Positions 8,225 through 16,905 of a stretch of 64,000 nucleotides of DNA are shown piece after piece. Where the stretch lies: positions 1,984,001-2,048,000 of the forward strand of contig NZ_AP031500.1 of the NCBI RefSeq assembly GCF_042847215.1. Direction: 5' to 3'. Positions within the stretch are counted from its first letter, which is position 1; every line of letters begins with the position of its first letter. This DNA is from Gilvimarinus japonicus (GTDB lineage Bacteria; Pseudomonadota; Gammaproteobacteria; Pseudomonadales; Cellvibrionaceae). The notes below the pieces were generated by a model, which saw nothing but the letters and a program-made list of their open reading frames with translations, searched no databases and was not told where the DNA came from. The translations under genes were made by a program, and so were the position numbers.

Positions 8225-9661
8225 ATGTGCCGAAACAATAAAATTTTAATTGTCGATGATAACGACTCAAGTCGCCAAGAATTGGCGACGATTTTTGGTT
8301 TTCTCGAAGAAGACACCTGTATTACCACCTCGGATGAGCTAGAGGCGACCCTAGCGGACGGGGATCAGGCCAAATCTTTTATGTTGGTCGTGGTTGGCGA
8401 GCAGTGCCGCCTGTGGGGGGAGCAGCTGCTGGATCGCCTAGAGCAGTGGAACGACGAAACAGCTGTGGCCCTGGTGGGGCAGTCGCGGTTACAAGCGCTG
8501 GATAACTATGCCGCCAAGCTTCGGATTAAAGTCGTAGGCGCGATTTCTACCCCCGTCAGTTATACGCCGCTAATCAATATTCTGCATCGCGCTCGTTTGT
8601 TTGGCGACGCGCAACACTCTAATAAGCAGCGCGCTCAGCGCCGCCCGGTGCATCTGTTTCGCTCCTTAGTAGGCACCAGTCGCGAGGTACAATCCGTTCG
8701 CGATATGATGACTCAGGTGGCCGATAAAGAAGTGTCGGTACTCATTACCGGTGAGTCGGGTACGGGTAAAGAGGTGGTCGCGCGCAACCTGCACTACCAC
8801 TCGGCGCGTCGAGAAAAGCCCTTCGTACCGGTCAATTGCGGCGCGATTCCCGCCGAGTTGCTAGAAAGTGAGCTGTTTGGCCATGAGAAAGGCGCCTTTA
8901 CCGGAGCAATCTCGGCCCGCGCTGGGCGCTTTGAGTTGGCTGAAGGCGGCACCCTGTTTTTAGATGAAATCGGTGATATGCCGCTTAACATGCAGGTAAA
9001 AATCCTGCGGGTATTGCAAGAGAAGTGCTATGAGCGCGTGGGCAGTAACCGCACTGTGCCGACCAATGTTCGTATTATTGCGGCGACTCACCGCAACCTA
9101 GAGTCCATGATTGACGAGGGAAGCTTTCGCGAGGACTTGTATTACCGGCTCAATGTCTTTCCCATTGAGCTGCCATCGCTAAAAGATCGCTCCGAGGATA
9201 TCCCTCTGTTGATTAACGAATTGGTCTCGCGCATGGAGAGCGAAAAGCGCGGCTCGATACGGTTTAACTCGGCGGCTATTTTATCGCTGTGCAATCACAC
9301 CTGGTCGGGCAATATTCGCGAGCTCGCTAACCTAGTCGAGCGCATGGCGATTATGCACCCTTATGGCGTGGTTGGGGTTCAAGATCTACCTCCCAAGTAC
9401 CGTCATGTAGATGTTGAGGACGAATCCTTTACCCTCGAGGAAGAATCTGCCCCCGGTGCCGCCGTTGTGAGTTTACACGACACGGCCCTGCTGCCAGAGC
9501 AGGGCATTGATTTGCGAGAGTATTTGACTAACTTAGAGCGTGATCTGATTCAGCAGGCACTGAACGATTGCGGCGGCGTTGTCGCGCGCGCCGCTGATAA
9601 ACTGTCTATTCGGCGCACGACGCTGGTCGAAAAGATGCGCAAATACGATTTACAGCGTTAG
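8225..9661 (+). CDS. fleQ: FleQ, sigma54-dependent flagellar master regulator
   Basis: The 478-residue enhancer-binding protein is expected to switch on sigma54-dependent flagellar genes and, by analogy with Pseudomonas, to respond to c-di-GMP. The N-terminal FleQ domain (1-~125) looks like a receiver, but VVVGEQC stands where the phosphorylated Asp would be. LFRSLVG (144-150) matches the c-di-GMP-contacting motif described for Pseudomonas FleQ. The AAA+ domain has GESGTGKE (Walker A), GAFTGA (sigma54 contact loop) and LFLDEIGDM. A Fis-type helix-turn-helix ends the protein. The ATG at 8225 is chosen over upstream starts because MCRNNKILIVDDND aligns with known FleQ N-termini. fleS and fleR follow after a separate promoter. 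Confidence 0.93.
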   Translation: MCRNNKILIVDDNDSSRQELATIFGFLEEDTCITTSDELEATLADGDQAKSFMLVVVGEQCRLWGEQLLDRLEQWNDETAVALVGQSRLQALDNYAAKLRIKVVGAISTPVSYTPLINILHRARLFGDAQHSNKQRAQRRPVHLFRSLVGTSREVQSVRDMMTQVADKEVSVLITGESGTGKEVVARNLHYHSARREKPFVPVNCGAIPAELLESELFGHEKGAFTGAISARAGRFELAEGGTLFLDEIGDMPLNMQVKILRVLQEKCYERVGSNRTVPTNVRIIAATHRNLESMIDEGSFREDLYYRLNVFPIELPSLKDRSEDIPLLINELVSRMESEKRGSIRFNSAAILSLCNHTWSGNIRELANLVERMAIMHPYGVVGVQDLPPKYRHVDVEDESFTLEEESAPGAAVVSLHDTALLPEQGIDLREYLTNLERDLIQQALNDCGGVVARAADKLSIRRTTLVEKMRKYDLQR

Positions 9662-9665
9662 CCCC

Positions 9666-9695
9666 TGCAGCGGCCGGCGGATTCCGGCCGCTGCA
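9666..9695 (+). terminator. Hairpin after fleQ
   Basis: TGCAGCGGCCGG and its exact reverse complement CCGGCCGCTGCA flank a 6-base loop right after the fleQ stop. No T-run follows, so it may act as an mRNA end-protector or a weak terminator. Confidence 0.55.
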
Positions 9696-9821
9696 ACGCG
9701 TCTTGTTGTCACCTTCCTACCTAATACGTCCGCTCGTCATATTATCGCTTTCTCTGCCAAAGAATTGACTCCCACTTTTTTGTGATATTTTAAGTTGTTG
9801 ATATTTATAGATAATTTCTGT

Positions 9822-9837
9822 TGGCACTGTGCTTGCA
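9822..9837 (+). promoter_or_regulatory. Sigma54 promoter of fleSR
   Basis: TGGCAC-TGTGC-TTGCA is a perfect match to the sigma54 consensus (-24 TGGCAC, -12 TTGCA, GG-N10-GC). It sits ~90 bases before fleS. FleQ with RpoN drives fleSR in Pseudomonas, so the same wiring is likely here. Confidence 0.88.
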
Positions 9838-9926
9838 GTTACCCCCTGTAACACAGCAATAGCGATGGGTTTGCATTGCGCCGATTGCTTGCACGATGAT
9901 TGCGAGCCGAGCCAAAAGGTACTGCT

Positions 9927-11153
9927 ATGACGGTCAAAGCTGACGTCTTGAACATTGAACGGATCGATCAAAATATCGCCACCGCACCGGACAAAGCGGC
10001 GGCTCTGGCGGATGCGTTTGAGCTGTTCTCGCAGATGTCTGATCAACTCACCACCTCATATCGCGCGCTTGAGCAGCGCGTGGCCGACTTAAACGATGAG
10101 CTAATCGAAGTCACCCAGCAGCGGCTTGATGAGCTGGCCGAAAAAGAGCGTATTGCCAATCGGCTTGAAAGCTTACTCAATGTCCTGCCTGGCGGCGTTG
10201 TTGTACTGGATAGTAAAGGCCGGGTACGCGATTGTAACCCGGCCGCCACCGAGCTGCTGGGCGAACCCCTTGAGGGCGAGTTGTGGCGCGATATCATTGC
10301 TCGTTCGTTTGCGCCACGGCAAGACGACGGGCACGAAATCTCATTGCGCGACGGCCGGCGTATCAGTATCGCGACGCGCAATCAGGGCAGTGATGGGCAA
10401 ATAATCTTACTGACCGATCAGACCGAAACCCGTCGCTTGCAGAGTGAGCTAAGCAAGCATGAGCGCTTATCGGCACTGGGGCAAATGGTCTCTGCGTTAG
10501 CGCATCAGATCCGTACGCCGCTGTCGGCCGCTATGTTGTACTGCGGGCACTTACGTAAAGAGCAGTTGCCGCTTGAGCAGCGCCGTCAATTTGCCGAGAA
10601 AGTCTCCAACCGGCTCAATCATATGGAGCGGCAGGTGCAAGACATGCTGCTGTTTGTTAAGGGTGAGTTGCCCATCAGCGATTGCTTAAGCGTGGCAAGT
10701 TTGCAAAGCGATCTGGCCGAGGCGATGGAGGTGCCGGTATTAACCTCAAATAGCACCGTTAACTGGAGCGTAACAGGCGACGATTATTCGCTGTCGTGCA
10801 ATCGCGATGCGCTGGTGAGTGCGCTGCTTAACTTGGTCAATAACGGTATTCAAGCAGCTGGCCGCGAGGCTCATATCAGTATCACCATAAGCCCGCAACA
10901 ATTGGCGGGCGAGCATTGGCTGGCCATTGAGATCTGCGACGATGGCCCCGGCATTGATCCAGATTTGCTGCCCAGTTTGGGCGAGCTATTTGTTACCACT
11001 AAGGCGCAGGGGACCGGGCTCGGTTTGGCGGTGGTGCAGGCGGTCGCGCGGGCCCACGGAGGCCGGTTTAATTTGCGCTCGAATAAAGGCGAGGGCGCTC
11101 AAGCGCTGGTCCTGTTGCCGGCGATGGCGCCGGGTTCCCCCACTTCTGTTTAA
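9927..11153 (+). CDS. fleS: FleS, flagellar two-component sensor histidine kinase
   Basis: The 408-residue cytoplasmic kinase has no membrane segments. A coiled-coil region (~35-80) leads into a PAS domain (~80-165, LLNVLPGGVVVLDSKGRVRDC). The HisKA domain follows, with phosphoacceptor His193 in SALAHQIRTPLSA, and then a HATPase domain with NNGIQAAG, DDGPGIDPDLL and GTGLGLAVVQ. It is predicted to phosphorylate FleR, encoded 20 bases downstream, and so to activate the mid-class genes. The ATG at 9927 is chosen because the in-frame TTG at 9900 is poorly placed. Expression comes from the sigma54 promoter just upstream. Confidence 0.92.
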   Translation: MTVKADVLNIERIDQNIATAPDKAAALADAFELFSQMSDQLTTSYRALEQRVADLNDELIEVTQQRLDELAEKERIANRLESLLNVLPGGVVVLDSKGRVRDCNPAATELLGEPLEGELWRDIIARSFAPRQDDGHEISLRDGRRISIATRNQGSDGQIILLTDQTETRRLQSELSKHERLSALGQMVSALAHQIRTPLSAAMLYCGHLRKEQLPLEQRRQFAEKVSNRLNHMERQVQDMLLFVKGELPISDCLSVASLQSDLAEAMEVPVLTSNSTVNWSVTGDDYSLSCNRDALVSALLNLVNNGIQAAGREAHISITISPQQLAGEHWLAIEICDDGPGIDPDLLPSLGELFVTTKAQGTGLGLAVVQAVARAHGGRFNLRSNKGEGAQALVLLPAMAPGSPTSV

Positions 11154-11172
11154 AGTCTGCCGGAGACTTACT

Positions 11173-12639
11173 ATGTCAAACACAGCTACGCACCTCACTC
11201 AGGCCACCGCTCCCGCTGTCATGGTGGTGGAGGACGACCCCAACCTGCGTGAAGCGCTCGTCGACACATTGGTGTTGGCCGATTATCCGGTTGTCGAGGC
11301 CGATAGTGCCGAGTCCGCCATTGCCCATTTAAAGGCCGGAGCCGAGGTGGGCATGATTGTCTCGGATGTGAATATGGGGGTAATGAGCGGTTATGATCTG
11401 TTAAAACAAGTGAAGTCCGACCATCCACATATCCCGGTATTATTAATCACTGCCTACGCCAGCATTGCCGATTCAGTCTCGGCGATCAAAGAAGGGGCGG
11501 TGGATTATTTGGTTAAACCCTTTGAGCCGGATGCTTTGCTGGAGTCTGTCGCCCGCCATGTCGGCGGTGTGGTCAGTGTTAAAGATCAGCCGGTGGCTGA
11601 GGCGCCGGGCAGCAAGCAGCTATTGCAGTTGGCACAGCGCGTTGCTCAGTCAGAGTCCACCGTATTAATTATTGGCGAGTCTGGCACTGGTAAAGAGGTG
11701 TTGGCGCGCTATGTACACGACCATTCACCCCGCGCCGATAAGCCTTTTGTCGCCATCAATTGCGCAGCCATCCCAGAGAATATGCTAGAGGCCACATTGT
11801 TCGGCCACGAAAAAGGCGCCTATACCGGCGCGCATACCAGTGCACCGGGTAAGTTTGAACAAGCTAACGGCGGGACGTTACTGTTGGATGAACTCTCAGA
11901 AATGGATGTTGGGTTACAGGCGAAACTGCTGCGAGTGTTACAAGAGCGCGAGGTCGAGCGCGTCGGCGGGCGCAAAACCATTTCGCTGGATGTGCGGGTG
12001 ATTGCCACCTCAAACCGCGATATGCGCGCCGAGGTAGTGGCGGGCCGCTTCCGTGAGGATTTGTACTTTCGTTTAAGTGTCTTGCCTTTAGAGTGGGCGC
12101 CGCTGCGCGATCGGGTGGAAGATATCGTACCGCTGGCGGTTAAACTGTTAGAGCGCCACGCGCGCAAACAAAAGCGTGGCCGGGTGGTGCTGGATGCTTC
12201 TGCAAAACAAGCCTTGCTGGCTTACCGCTGGCCGGGCAACGTGCGTGAGCTGGACAATATTATGCAGCGCGCCCTTATTTTACAGGCCGGCACTAGCATC
12301 AATGCCACTGATTTAGGGTTGCACACCACCGCCCATTATAGTGACAAGCCTAGCTTGCTCGATAACCCTAGCGTGCCTACAGCGCAACCTGAGGCTCGGG
12401 TACCTAGCGCAATGGATTTTGCCGAGCCGCAAAAGATAAATGATGCCGCAGGCTTGAGCCAAGCGCCGGCCGAGCTCGGCAGTGATTTACGTCGCCATGA
12501 GTTTGAGATTATCGCCGATGCGCTTCGAGCTGAGCGCGGCAGCCGTAAAAACACCGCCGAACGATTGGGTATTAGCGCGCGCACGCTGCGGTATAAGCTT
12601 GCCCGCTTTAAAGATGAGGGTTTTGCGCTCGATATTTAA
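11173..12639 (+). CDS. fleR: FleR, sigma54-dependent flagellar response regulator
   Basis: The 488-residue response regulator has three parts. The receiver (residues ~14-125) has Asp65 in VSDVNMG as the likely phosphorylation site and Lys in VDYLVKPFEP. The AAA+ domain has GESGTGKE, a GAYTGA loop and LLLDELSEM. The C-terminal Fis-type HTH reads GSRKNTAERLGISARTLRYK. It is the partner of FleS and probably activates fliE and other basal-body promoters with RpoN. The ATG at 11173 follows CGGAGA with good spacing; the longer open frame upstream overlaps fleS and is not used. A strong hairpin terminator follows. Confidence 0.93.
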   Translation: MSNTATHLTQATAPAVMVVEDDPNLREALVDTLVLADYPVVEADSAESAIAHLKAGAEVGMIVSDVNMGVMSGYDLLKQVKSDHPHIPVLLITAYASIADSVSAIKEGAVDYLVKPFEPDALLESVARHVGGVVSVKDQPVAEAPGSKQLLQLAQRVAQSESTVLIIGESGTGKEVLARYVHDHSPRADKPFVAINCAAIPENMLEATLFGHEKGAYTGAHTSAPGKFEQANGGTLLLDELSEMDVGLQAKLLRVLQEREVERVGGRKTISLDVRVIATSNRDMRAEVVAGRFREDLYFRLSVLPLEWAPLRDRVEDIVPLAVKLLERHARKQKRGRVVLDASAKQALLAYRWPGNVRELDNIMQRALILQAGTSINATDLGLHTTAHYSDKPSLLDNPSVPTAQPEARVPSAMDFAEPQKINDAAGLSQAPAELGSDLRRHEFEIIADALRAERGSRKNTAERLGISARTLRYKLARFKDEGFALDI

Positions 12640-12661
12640 TGGCGAGTGCTACCTTGACCGT

Positions 12662-12695
12662 TGGCCGCCGGGGTGACCCGCGCGGCCATTTTTTA
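12662..12695 (+). terminator. Rho-independent terminator after fleR
   Basis: The stem TGGCCGC/GCGGCCA has an inner CGGG/CCCG stem and a GTGA loop, and is followed by TTTTTTATTTT. It separates fleQSR from the fliE operon. Confidence 0.88.
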
Positions 12696-12740
12696 TTTTG
12701 GGCACTTAGGTTTACAGCTTGTTTATGACGGGTGTTTTTT

Positions 12741-12756
12741 TGGCCCACTTTGTGCA
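12741..12756 (+). promoter_or_regulatory. Sigma54 promoter candidate of fliE operon
   Basis: TGGCCC-ACTTT-GTGCA has the GG-N10-GC spacing with single mismatches in both elements. It lies ~85 bases before fliE. FleR/RpoN control of fliEFGHIJ is known in Pseudomonas. Confidence 0.65.
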
Positions 12757-12838
12757 CTAATCGATATAAACGCGGCAAAAAAACGCAAAACGCCAAAATC
12801 CTGTCGCCTGTTCGCCCACTTAAATAGCGAGTATGACC

Positions 12839-13204
12839 ATGAGTAACCGGGTCGATATCAGTAATCTGCTGACCGAGATGCGAGCGCTTAAAGCGCAAAC
12901 CAACGCCTTTCAGAAGCCAGAGGCGCTTAACGATATCAATCGTCCGGCCAAGCCGGGTGAGGTTCAGTCGACGCAAAAAGTACCGGGCTTTTCTGAGGTA
13001 ATGAGCGACGCGGTGAACAAAGTAAACAACCTGCAAAGTGAGGCCGGCACCATGGCGGAGTCTTACCAGCGCGGAGACGCCAACGTGGACATTACCGATG
13101 TGATGATCGCCTCGCAAAAAGCCAGTGTCTCGTTTGAGGCGGCCGTGCAGGTGCGCAATAAATTGGTAGAAGCCTACCGCGACGTTATGAACATGCCCAT
13201 TTAA
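12839..13204 (+). CDS. fliE: FliE, hook-basal body adaptor
   Basis: The 121-residue protein links the MS ring to the proximal rod. It is exported early and contacts the export gate. The C-terminal half has the typical FliE core: PGFSEVMSDAVNKVNNLQSEA, then VDITDVMIASQKASVSFEAAVQVRNKLVEAYRDVMNMPI. Length is slightly above the usual ~105 because of the N-terminal linker. The second of two close ATGs is chosen because GCGAG lies 7 bases before it; the first (12833) has a 1-base gap. It is the first gene of a fliEFGHIJ operon. Confidence 0.92.
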   Translation: MSNRVDISNLLTEMRALKAQTNAFQKPEALNDINRPAKPGEVQSTQKVPGFSEVMSDAVNKVNNLQSEAGTMAESYQRGDANVDITDVMIASQKASVSFEAAVQVRNKLVEAYRDVMNMPI

Positions 13205-13228
13205 CAATAAGGACTGGGTAATAAGCTT

Positions 13229-14920
13229 ATGGCACAGACAGATACCGCGACAATGGATGCTGAACCCTCGGGAAAATCCACCAAGGGCAGCGACCTGATT
13301 GAAGGCTTTGGTGGTTTAACTCTACTGCGCCAAATTGGCCTGATGTTAGGGTTGGCGGCTTCCGTTGCTATTGGTTTTTATATTGTGCTGTGGAGCCAGG
13401 GTGAAGAGTATCGGCCGCTTTACGGCAGCCTTGATCGGCTCGACTCGGCCGAGGTTGTATCGATTTTAGAGCAAAACCAAATTCCCTATAAAATTGAGCC
13501 CTCGACCGGTGCTTTATTGGTCACCACTGAAAACATTCATACCGCTCGGCTTAAATTGGCCGAGGTAGGCATTGGGCAAAACCAGTCCGTCGGTTTTGAA
13601 TTGCTCGAAAAAGAGCAAGCGCTAGGCACCAGCCAGTTTATTGAAAACGCTCGGTATCAGCGGAGCTTAGAAGGCGAGCTGGCGCGTACCATTACCAGTA
13701 TTCACGCCGTGCGCTCGGCGCGGGTTCACTTAGCCACCCCCAAGCGCTCGGTGTTTGTTCGCGACGCGAGAAAACCTACCGCCTCGGTGTTTGTCGAGCT
13801 GTTTGCCGGCCGCGACTTGGACCCTAAGCAAGTTAAAGCCATTGTTAATATGGTGGCCTCCAGTATTAGCGAGTTGCAAAACGAAGACGTTACGGTCATT
13901 GATCAATACGGCAACTTGCTCTCGACGGGTGAGGAGTCGCCCGAGTTAATCTTGGCCGACAAGCAGCGCCAGTACACCCTAAACCTTGAGGAGAAACTCG
14001 CCAGCCGGGTAAGCAGTATTTTGGCTCCGGTAGTGGGCGCCGATAACTTTCATGCCGAGGTAAGCGCCGATGTCGACTTTACCGCCATTGAGCAGGCAGA
14101 AGAGGCGTTTGATGATACCGAGCCGGTTTTGCGCAGTGAGCAGACGCAAACTGAAAAACAAATAGGAGATGTCGCAATCGGCGGCATTCCGGGAGCGCTT
14201 AGCAACCAACCACCGGTTGACGGTCAAGTGCCCCAGCAAGTCGACCCCAATTTTGCCGGCGACGAAACGCCGACGCCGCAGCACAGCCGCGAGAATATTA
14301 CCCGCAACTACGAGGTTGACCGTACGATTAGCTACACCCGTCGGCAGCAGGGCAATATCGAGCGTTTAAGCGTGGCTGTTGTGCTGGACAATAAACGCAC
14401 GGTTAACGCCGAGGGCGAATCTGTTAGCGAGGCGTGGAGTGACGCCGAGCTTGAGCGCTTTAGCACACTGGTCCGCGATGCGGTGGGCTTTTCGGCGGCA
14501 CGAGGCGATAGCGTCAATGTTATTAACTCGGCGTTTGTCGAGCGCGAACCCACTGAATTTGGTACGCTGGATGTGCCTTGGTGGGAACAACCTTGGTTAA
14601 CCCCCTATATTAAACCGCTGGTGGGTTTTTTACTGGTCTTAGCCCTTATCTTTGGCTTGCTGCGCCCGGTATTAAAAACTATCGCTCGTTCGGGCTCGCG
14701 CTCGGCCGAGGAAGAGGAGGCGCGCCAACTGGCAGCGCTTGAGGCGGCAGGCCTAGGTGGCGACTCGGCCGATTCGGTAACCCTTACCGGCGGCGCGGTG
14801 GCCTTACCTGGGCCCGAGGAAGGGTACGAACAACAACTGAGCGCGATTAAAGGCCTGGTGGCAGAAGACCCAGGCCGGGTGGCGCAAGTGGTTAAATCCT
14901 GGATTAACAAAGACGAGTAA
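13229..14920 (+). CDS. fliF: FliF, MS-ring protein
   Basis: The 563-residue inner membrane protein forms the MS ring on which the motor and export gate assemble. The first transmembrane helix is at ~35-55 (IGLMLGLAASVAIGFYIVLW). The ring-building motifs follow (YRPLYGSLDRLDSAEVVSILEQ, then RSARVHLATPKRSVFVRD). A variable, charged periplasmic region covers ~285-385. The second transmembrane helix is at ~457-477 (PLVGFLLVLALIFGLLRPVL). The C-terminal cytoplasmic tail that binds FliG ends in VVKSWINKDE. Length is normal. fliG starts 6 bases after the stop. Confidence 0.96.
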   Translation: MAQTDTATMDAEPSGKSTKGSDLIEGFGGLTLLRQIGLMLGLAASVAIGFYIVLWSQGEEYRPLYGSLDRLDSAEVVSILEQNQIPYKIEPSTGALLVTTENIHTARLKLAEVGIGQNQSVGFELLEKEQALGTSQFIENARYQRSLEGELARTITSIHAVRSARVHLATPKRSVFVRDARKPTASVFVELFAGRDLDPKQVKAIVNMVASSISELQNEDVTVIDQYGNLLSTGEESPELILADKQRQYTLNLEEKLASRVSSILAPVVGADNFHAEVSADVDFTAIEQAEEAFDDTEPVLRSEQTQTEKQIGDVAIGGIPGALSNQPPVDGQVPQQVDPNFAGDETPTPQHSRENITRNYEVDRTISYTRRQQGNIERLSVAVVLDNKRTVNAEGESVSEAWSDAELERFSTLVRDAVGFSAARGDSVNVINSAFVEREPTEFGTLDVPWWEQPWLTPYIKPLVGFLLVLALIFGLLRPVLKTIARSGSRSAEEEEARQLAALEAAGLGGDSADSVTLTGGAVALPGPEEGYEQQLSAIKGLVAEDPGRVAQVVKSWINKDE

Positions 14921-14926
14921 TCTGAC

Positions 14927-15946
14927 GTGGCCGAGCAAAAAACTGTACCTACTACCCAAATGAGCCCGGTCGACCAGGCGGCGGTGTTGCTAATGTCACT
15001 GGGCGAGCAAGACGCGGCCGAGGTGTTAAAGCACATGGGGCCGAAAGAGGTACAGCGCATAGGGGCGGCCATGGCAACCCTAACCAATGTACAGCAAAGC
15101 GATGTACAAACGGTGATGCAGAATTTTCTGGAGGAAGCGCGCACCCTAACCGGGCTGGGTATGGGCGCGGACAGCTATATTCGCAATATGCTGGTTACCG
15201 CTCTGGGTGAAGACAAGGCCGGCTCGTTGGTTGACCGGATATTGTTGGGTGGCAACACGACAGGTCTTGATACGCTCAAGTGGATGGACCCGCGTTCGGT
15301 GGCGGATATTATCCGCAATGAGCACCCGCAAATTCAGGCGATTGTGATCGCCTATCTCGATGCCGATCAGGCCGCTGAAATCTTAGGTTATTTTACCGAG
15401 AAGGTCCGAATTGACATTATGATGCGCGTGGCGTCACTGGATATGGTGCAGCCGAGCGCACTGCAAGAGCTTAACGATATTTTGGAGAAACAGTTCTCTG
15501 GCAAAACAGGCTCACAAACGAAAGCGATGGGTGGTTATAAAGTCGCGGCCGAGATCATGAACCACTTAGATGGCACCGTCGAAGCCGAGTTGATGGACTC
15601 GATTAAAGAAGTCGATGAGGATATGGGTAATCAGATCCAGGATCTGATGTTTGTGTTTGAAAACCTCAAAGATGTGGATGATCGCGGTATCCAAATGCTC
15701 TTGCGTGAGGTGTCCTCTGAGGTGTTAATTGTCGCGTTGAAAGGTGCCGATGCCACGCTGCAAGACAAAATATTCAAAAATATGTCCAAACGTGCCGCCG
15801 AGCTATTGCGCGATGATCTGGAGGTAAAAGGTCCGGTGCGAATCTCGGAGGTCGAGTCGGCGCAGAAAGAAATCCTTACCATTGCTCGACGTATGGCGGA
15901 TGCGGGCGAGATTGTTCTTGGAGGCGGTGGCGAGCAACTGCTCTAG
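14927..15946 (+). CDS. fliG: FliG, rotor switch protein
   Basis: The 339-residue switch protein couples the rotor to the stators and sets rotation direction with FliM and FliN. FliG_N has DQAAVLLMSLGEQDAAEVLKHMG. The middle domain carries the EHPQIQAIVIAYLDADQAAEIL motif. The C-terminal torque domain has the charged helix FENLKDVDDRGIQMLLREV and the end EILTIARRMADAGEIVLGGGGE. The start is GTG at 14927, 6 bases after fliF. Length matches FliG of Pseudomonas and Vibrio. Confidence 0.97.
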   Translation: MAEQKTVPTTQMSPVDQAAVLLMSLGEQDAAEVLKHMGPKEVQRIGAAMATLTNVQQSDVQTVMQNFLEEARTLTGLGMGADSYIRNMLVTALGEDKAGSLVDRILLGGNTTGLDTLKWMDPRSVADIIRNEHPQIQAIVIAYLDADQAAEILGYFTEKVRIDIMMRVASLDMVQPSALQELNDILEKQFSGKTGSQTKAMGGYKVAAEIMNHLDGTVEAELMDSIKEVDEDMGNQIQDLMFVFENLKDVDDRGIQMLLREVSSEVLIVALKGADATLQDKIFKNMSKRAAELLRDDLEVKGPVRISEVESAQKEILTIARRMADAGEIVLGGGGEQLL

Positions 15947-15960
15947 CCCCGAGCTAATCC

Positions 15961-16905
15961 ATGGCCGATAAACCCAAAGCCAACCCCAATCGTATTCCCG
16001 CCGATCAAAGCGGTGCCTGGCAATCTTGGTCGCTCCCCAGTGTTGGCAATAGTGGCAGCGTTGTCGAGGGCACCAGTAAGCCTGGCGCAAGTGCCAGCGC
16101 TAACGCGGGTGAAACCATCGAAGATGTCGAAGTCGAAGGTTTGTCGAGTACCGGCCTGACCGCCGAGCAGATGTCTGAGATAGTGCAAGCCGCCGAGCAA
16201 GAAGGGTTTGCTCAGGGGTTTGATCAAGCGCAACAGCAGGGCTATGAAGAGGGCTACCGGCAGGGCCAAGAGCGCGGCGCCGAGGATATCCGGCAATTGC
16301 TTAGTATCGAGCAACAAACTTTTGCCAGCCTAGTAAAGGCACTTAAAGAGCCCGTCGATCAGCAAGATGAAAAACTCGAGACCTTGTTGCTCACCATCGT
16401 TGAGCGTATCAGTCGCGCCGTGGTTGCACGGGACTTGGCCACTCAGCCGGCCGATATAATACCGCTCATTCGTCAGTCTATTGCGGCGCTGCCCACCCCG
16501 GGCAACAATGTAACCCTACATTTAAACCTTGCCGACCACGAGTGCGTTAAGCGTTACGCCGAGCAGCACGGCCACGACTGGAATTTACAAGTTTCGCCCG
16601 AGATTAGCGCTGGCGGGGTGCGCGTTAGTACCAAAGACAGCGTGGTCGATGACACGGTAGAGCGGCGCTTAGATGAAACGATTGAGCGTTTTATGCTTCG
16701 TCAAGATCTAGACGAAACCACCAGCGATGAGCAGTTGCTGGAGCGCGAGCATCCGGCGCCCCAGTCCGCGCCCGAACCCTCCAATGATTTTCCGCCGAGC
16801 GCATCAAAGTCTGATGAGCTAATGTCTGATCGCGAGCAAAACGATAGTCTCGACGCGCGTTATTTTGAGCAAAGTGACCATACCGAGGATGATCAGAGTG
16901 TCTGA
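15961..16905 (+). CDS. fliH: FliH, export ATPase regulator
   Basis: The 314-residue protein forms the stator of the flagellar type III ATPase complex and links FliI to the C-ring. The middle has the glycine-rich helical repeats typical of FliH (EGFAQGFDQAQQQGYEEGYR, ~80-100). The C-terminal FliH domain follows, with LLLTIVERISRAVV and LHLNLADHECVKRYAEQ, ending near residue 235. A long acidic, Ser/Asp-rich tail of ~75 residues follows and overlaps the fliI start. That tail makes it longer than the usual ~235-260 residues. Confidence 0.9.
   Translation: MADKPKANPNRIPADQSGAWQSWSLPSVGNSGSVVEGTSKPGASASANAGETIEDVEVEGLSSTGLTAEQMSEIVQAAEQEGFAQGFDQAQQQGYEEGYRQGQERGAEDIRQLLSIEQQTFASLVKALKEPVDQQDEKLETLLLTIVERISRAVVARDLATQPADIIPLIRQSIAALPTPGNNVTLHLNLADHECVKRYAEQHGHDWNLQVSPEISAGGVRVSTKDSVVDDTVERRLDETIERFMLRQDLDETTSDEQLLEREHPAPQSAPEPSNDFPPSASKSDELMSDREQNDSLDARYFEQSDHTEDDQSV

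Noticed and set aside
10927..11172. Upstream extension of the fleR frame into fleS
   Set aside because: It would overlap the fleS kinase domain by ~230 bases and encodes an Arg-rich out-of-frame product.
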